64,000 nt of DNA from Sulfitobacter sp. (lineage in GTDB: Bacteria > Pseudomonadota > Alphaproteobacteria > Rhodobacterales > Rhodobacteraceae), in the NCBI GenBank assembly GCA_017854855.1, contig JAFMGZ010000005.1:59279-123278 (forward strand), written 5' to 3'. Each line of letters begins with the position of its first letter. Within the stretch, counting starts at the first letter, position 1. Shown here one piece after another: positions 62,571-64,000 of the stretch. Made by a program: the position numbers and the translations under genes. The notes under the pieces are model-generated. The model did not search any database. It was not told where the DNA came from and saw only the letters and a list, made by a program, of their open reading frames with translations.

Positions 62571-63916
62571 TCCCGCGCGGCGACAGCCTGCTGGGCCGGT
62601 TGGTCCGGTCTTTGATCCTTCCCGGGGTGCTGGCAATTTTCCTAGGCGCGCTGATTGTCTATGATCTGTTCAAGGAAGAATACGACGAGCTGCTTGATAT
62701 GGGCCTGACCAGCAAGGCGCATCTGCTGTTGCAGATTGCCGAAGGCTCTGGTGAGGATCCGAACATTTCTGACCTGTTGGGGTTCCAAAACGCGGCCCTT
62801 GCCCCCGAAGAACGGGCGATGTTCTGGTTCATGAATGGTGCCGGTCAGATCATAGGGCAATCGGCAATGGCGGGTGATCCGATCTTGCCCGGCGATGCGG
62901 CAGAGGGGATCAGAACGCTGGAGGACAAGCGTGTGGTCGTGCTGCGCTCCGCGTCCCGGCCTGGGCTAAGCGTGATCGTGGCGGAACCGATGCAGGAACG
63001 GAACGAGGCTGTGCTTGATGTCGTTCTTGGTGCGCTGGTCGGGTTTATTCTGTTGGGACTTCTGTTTTACCTGGTGGCCTACCTTGCGATTGCCAGGTCA
63101 TCGCGCATCATCGCAAAGCTGAGTGAGAATATCGCGCAAAAGAGTGAACAGGACCTCTCGCCGATCGACAGGCGGAATTCCTTTGCCGAGATCGAACCGG
63201 CAATTGATACATTGGACAAGCTGTTGGGACGGCTGGACACGGTCCTTGCGGCCGAACGCGCCTTTGCAACCAATGCGGCCCATGAATTGCGCACGCCGGT
63301 GGCGATTTCGCTGGCCCATGTCCAGCGCCTGAAATCAAAGCTGGCCGATCCGACACTCGCGCGCAGTGCCGCAGAAATCGAAGAGGGGCTGAAGCGGCTG
63401 GTCCGCCTGACCGAACGATTGCTGCAGATGTCGCGGGCCCAGTCCGGATTGGGGCTGAATGCGACGGCAACGGATATCAATCCGGTGGTCGCGCTGCTGC
63501 TTAGGGAACTTCGGCAACGCGAACCATCAAAAGAAAGATTGATCATCTTAGCGCCGGTTGGCCAGTGGTTCAGTCGAATAGACCCCGATGCCCTGGGGAT
63601 TATTCTGAACAACCTTTTTGACAATGCGTTCAAACATGCCTCGGGCGGGGGGGCGATATTTGTTGATGCGCACCAGCCGGGCCGTTTGACCGTTTCGAAT
63701 GATTGTGATGCGTTGACACAAACGGATCTGGACAAGATCAAGACGCGGTTTGTCCGCAAGGCAACCCTGTCTGACGGATACGGTCTGGGTCTGTCGATTG
63801 TTCAGGAGCTTTGCCGTCAATCGGGCTGCGTGTTCGAAGTGATCTCGCCGCAACCCGGCGCATCCCGAGGGTTCACAGCAATGCTGACCTTTCCGGGCGA
63901 CCCAGAGAAAGCGTAG
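62567..63916 (+). CDS. Sensor histidine kinase
   Basis: 449 residues. Two membrane helices (about 12-30 and 150-171) flank a periplasmic domain of roughly 115 residues. The dimerisation domain has His239 (ATNAAHELRTPVAIS); the ATPase domain has the N-box (LNNLFDNAFKHASGGG) and G-box (GYGLGLSIVQEL). The arrangement resembles PmrB/BasS-type kinases. What the periplasmic domain senses (cations, peptides, metals) cannot be read; I see no ExxE iron motif. It ends the operon, followed by a terminator. Confidence 0.92.
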   Translation: MIPRGDSLLGRLVRSLILPGVLAIFLGALIVYDLFKEEYDELLDMGLTSKAHLLLQIAEGSGEDPNISDLLGFQNAALAPEERAMFWFMNGAGQIIGQSAMAGDPILPGDAAEGIRTLEDKRVVVLRSASRPGLSVIVAEPMQERNEAVLDVVLGALVGFILLGLLFYLVAYLAIARSSRIIAKLSENIAQKSEQDLSPIDRRNSFAEIEPAIDTLDKLLGRLDTVLAAERAFATNAAHELRTPVAISLAHVQRLKSKLADPTLARSAAEIEEGLKRLVRLTERLLQMSRAQSGLGLNATATDINPVVALLLRELRQREPSKERLIILAPVGQWFSRIDPDALGIILNNLFDNAFKHASGGGAIFVDAHQPGRLTVSNDCDALTQTDLDKIKTRFVRKATLSDGYGLGLSIVQELCRQSGCVFEVISPQPGASRGFTAMLTFPGDPEKA

Positions 63917-63924
63917 GCTTTCCT

Positions 63925-63949
63925 GCGGGACATGCGTCTCGCCCTTTTT
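63925..63949 (+). terminator. Rho-independent terminator of the eptA operon
   Basis: GCGGGAC-ATGC-GTCTCGC, 7-bp stem (one G-T pair) then CCTTTTT, nine bases after the kinase stop. Confidence 0.75.
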
Positions 63950-63954
63950 GGAAA

Positions 63955-64000
63955 TGGTGACCCCGGCAGGATTCGAACCTGCAACCTGCCCCTTAGGAGG
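63955..64000 (-). tRNA. tRNA-Arg (anticodon CCU), partial at window end
   Basis: On the minus strand the 3' half of a tRNA is visible: anticodon loop CT-CCT-AA, T arm GCAGG-TTCGAAT-CCTGC, acceptor strand CGGGGTC, discriminator A and encoded CCA. The 5' half lies beyond the right edge. It reads AGG codons. Confidence 0.9.

Noticed and set aside
63955-64000. Phage or island attachment site at tRNA-Arg
   Set aside because: The 5' part is outside the window and no integrase or duplicated 3' end is visible.

Overview
The window looks like a chromosomal segment of an alphaproteobacterium of the family Rhodobacteraceae (Roseobacter group). I infer this from protein content and gene order: rimP-nusA-ylxR-infB, lptC-lptA-lptB-hpf-ptsN without rpoN, comF-grxC-nit-marR, a DUF5928-type glycosyltransferase, paired psd-pssA, and a paa operon ending in paaX. 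No database search was possible. There is no prophage, insertion sequence, CRISPR array or rRNA. No stretch over about 300 bases lacks a gene.

Layout. 1-4.6 kb: the 3' end of an ABC exporter gene, an RNA methyltransferase, and an envelope group (two L,D-transpeptidases around a CAP-domain lipoprotein, plus a strongly codon-biased 60-residue secreted peptide). 4.8-11.7 kb: housekeeping genes (hemH, an NDUFAF5-like methyltransferase, comF, grxC, nitrilase, marR, ubiG, pip, and an unusually short peptide-binding protein). 11.7-17.2 kb: the translation/transcription operon rimP-nusA-ylxR-infB, with a promoter and an intrinsic terminator in its leader. 17.3-20 kb (minus strand): a 44-residue peptide, mutT, argJ and a parvulin isomerase. 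20.2-25.6 kb: secA and two envelope proteins, one a phosphate-binding-protein/OmpA fusion. 25.6-30.4 kb: radC, a REP-like inverted pair, dnaJ, dnaK and alkB.

30.5-41.6 kb is a surface-polysaccharide locus: an ABC-2 permease, cysQ, kdsB, galU, galE, four glycosyltransferases and a two-lobed sulfotransferase. It carries functions expected for a sulfated surface glycan: sugar-nucleotide supply, CMP-Kdo, sulfation, and removal of the PAP by-product by CysQ. 41.6-46.4 kb (minus strand) holds ptsN, hpf, lptBAC, kdsD and RNase D, so lipopolysaccharide export and Kdo synthesis lie next door.

46.5-54.1 kb is the phenylacetyl-CoA epoxidase operon paaJ-A-B-C-D-E-Z-X. It is followed by an orphan PAS protein and a divergent Rieske oxygenase / aldehyde dehydrogenase / SDR operon of unknown substrate.

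58.3-63.9 kb is the most striking unit: eptA-dgkA-psd-pssA-response regulator-histidine kinase, tightly packed. It is preceded by an 11-bp-phased direct repeat (CGTAAG-N5-CGTAAG) of the kind OmpR-family regulators bind. It looks like a self-regulated module that adds phosphoethanolamine to lipid A, makes the donor phosphatidylethanolamine, and disposes of the diacylglycerol left over. The window closes with a terminator and a partial tRNA-Arg(CCU).
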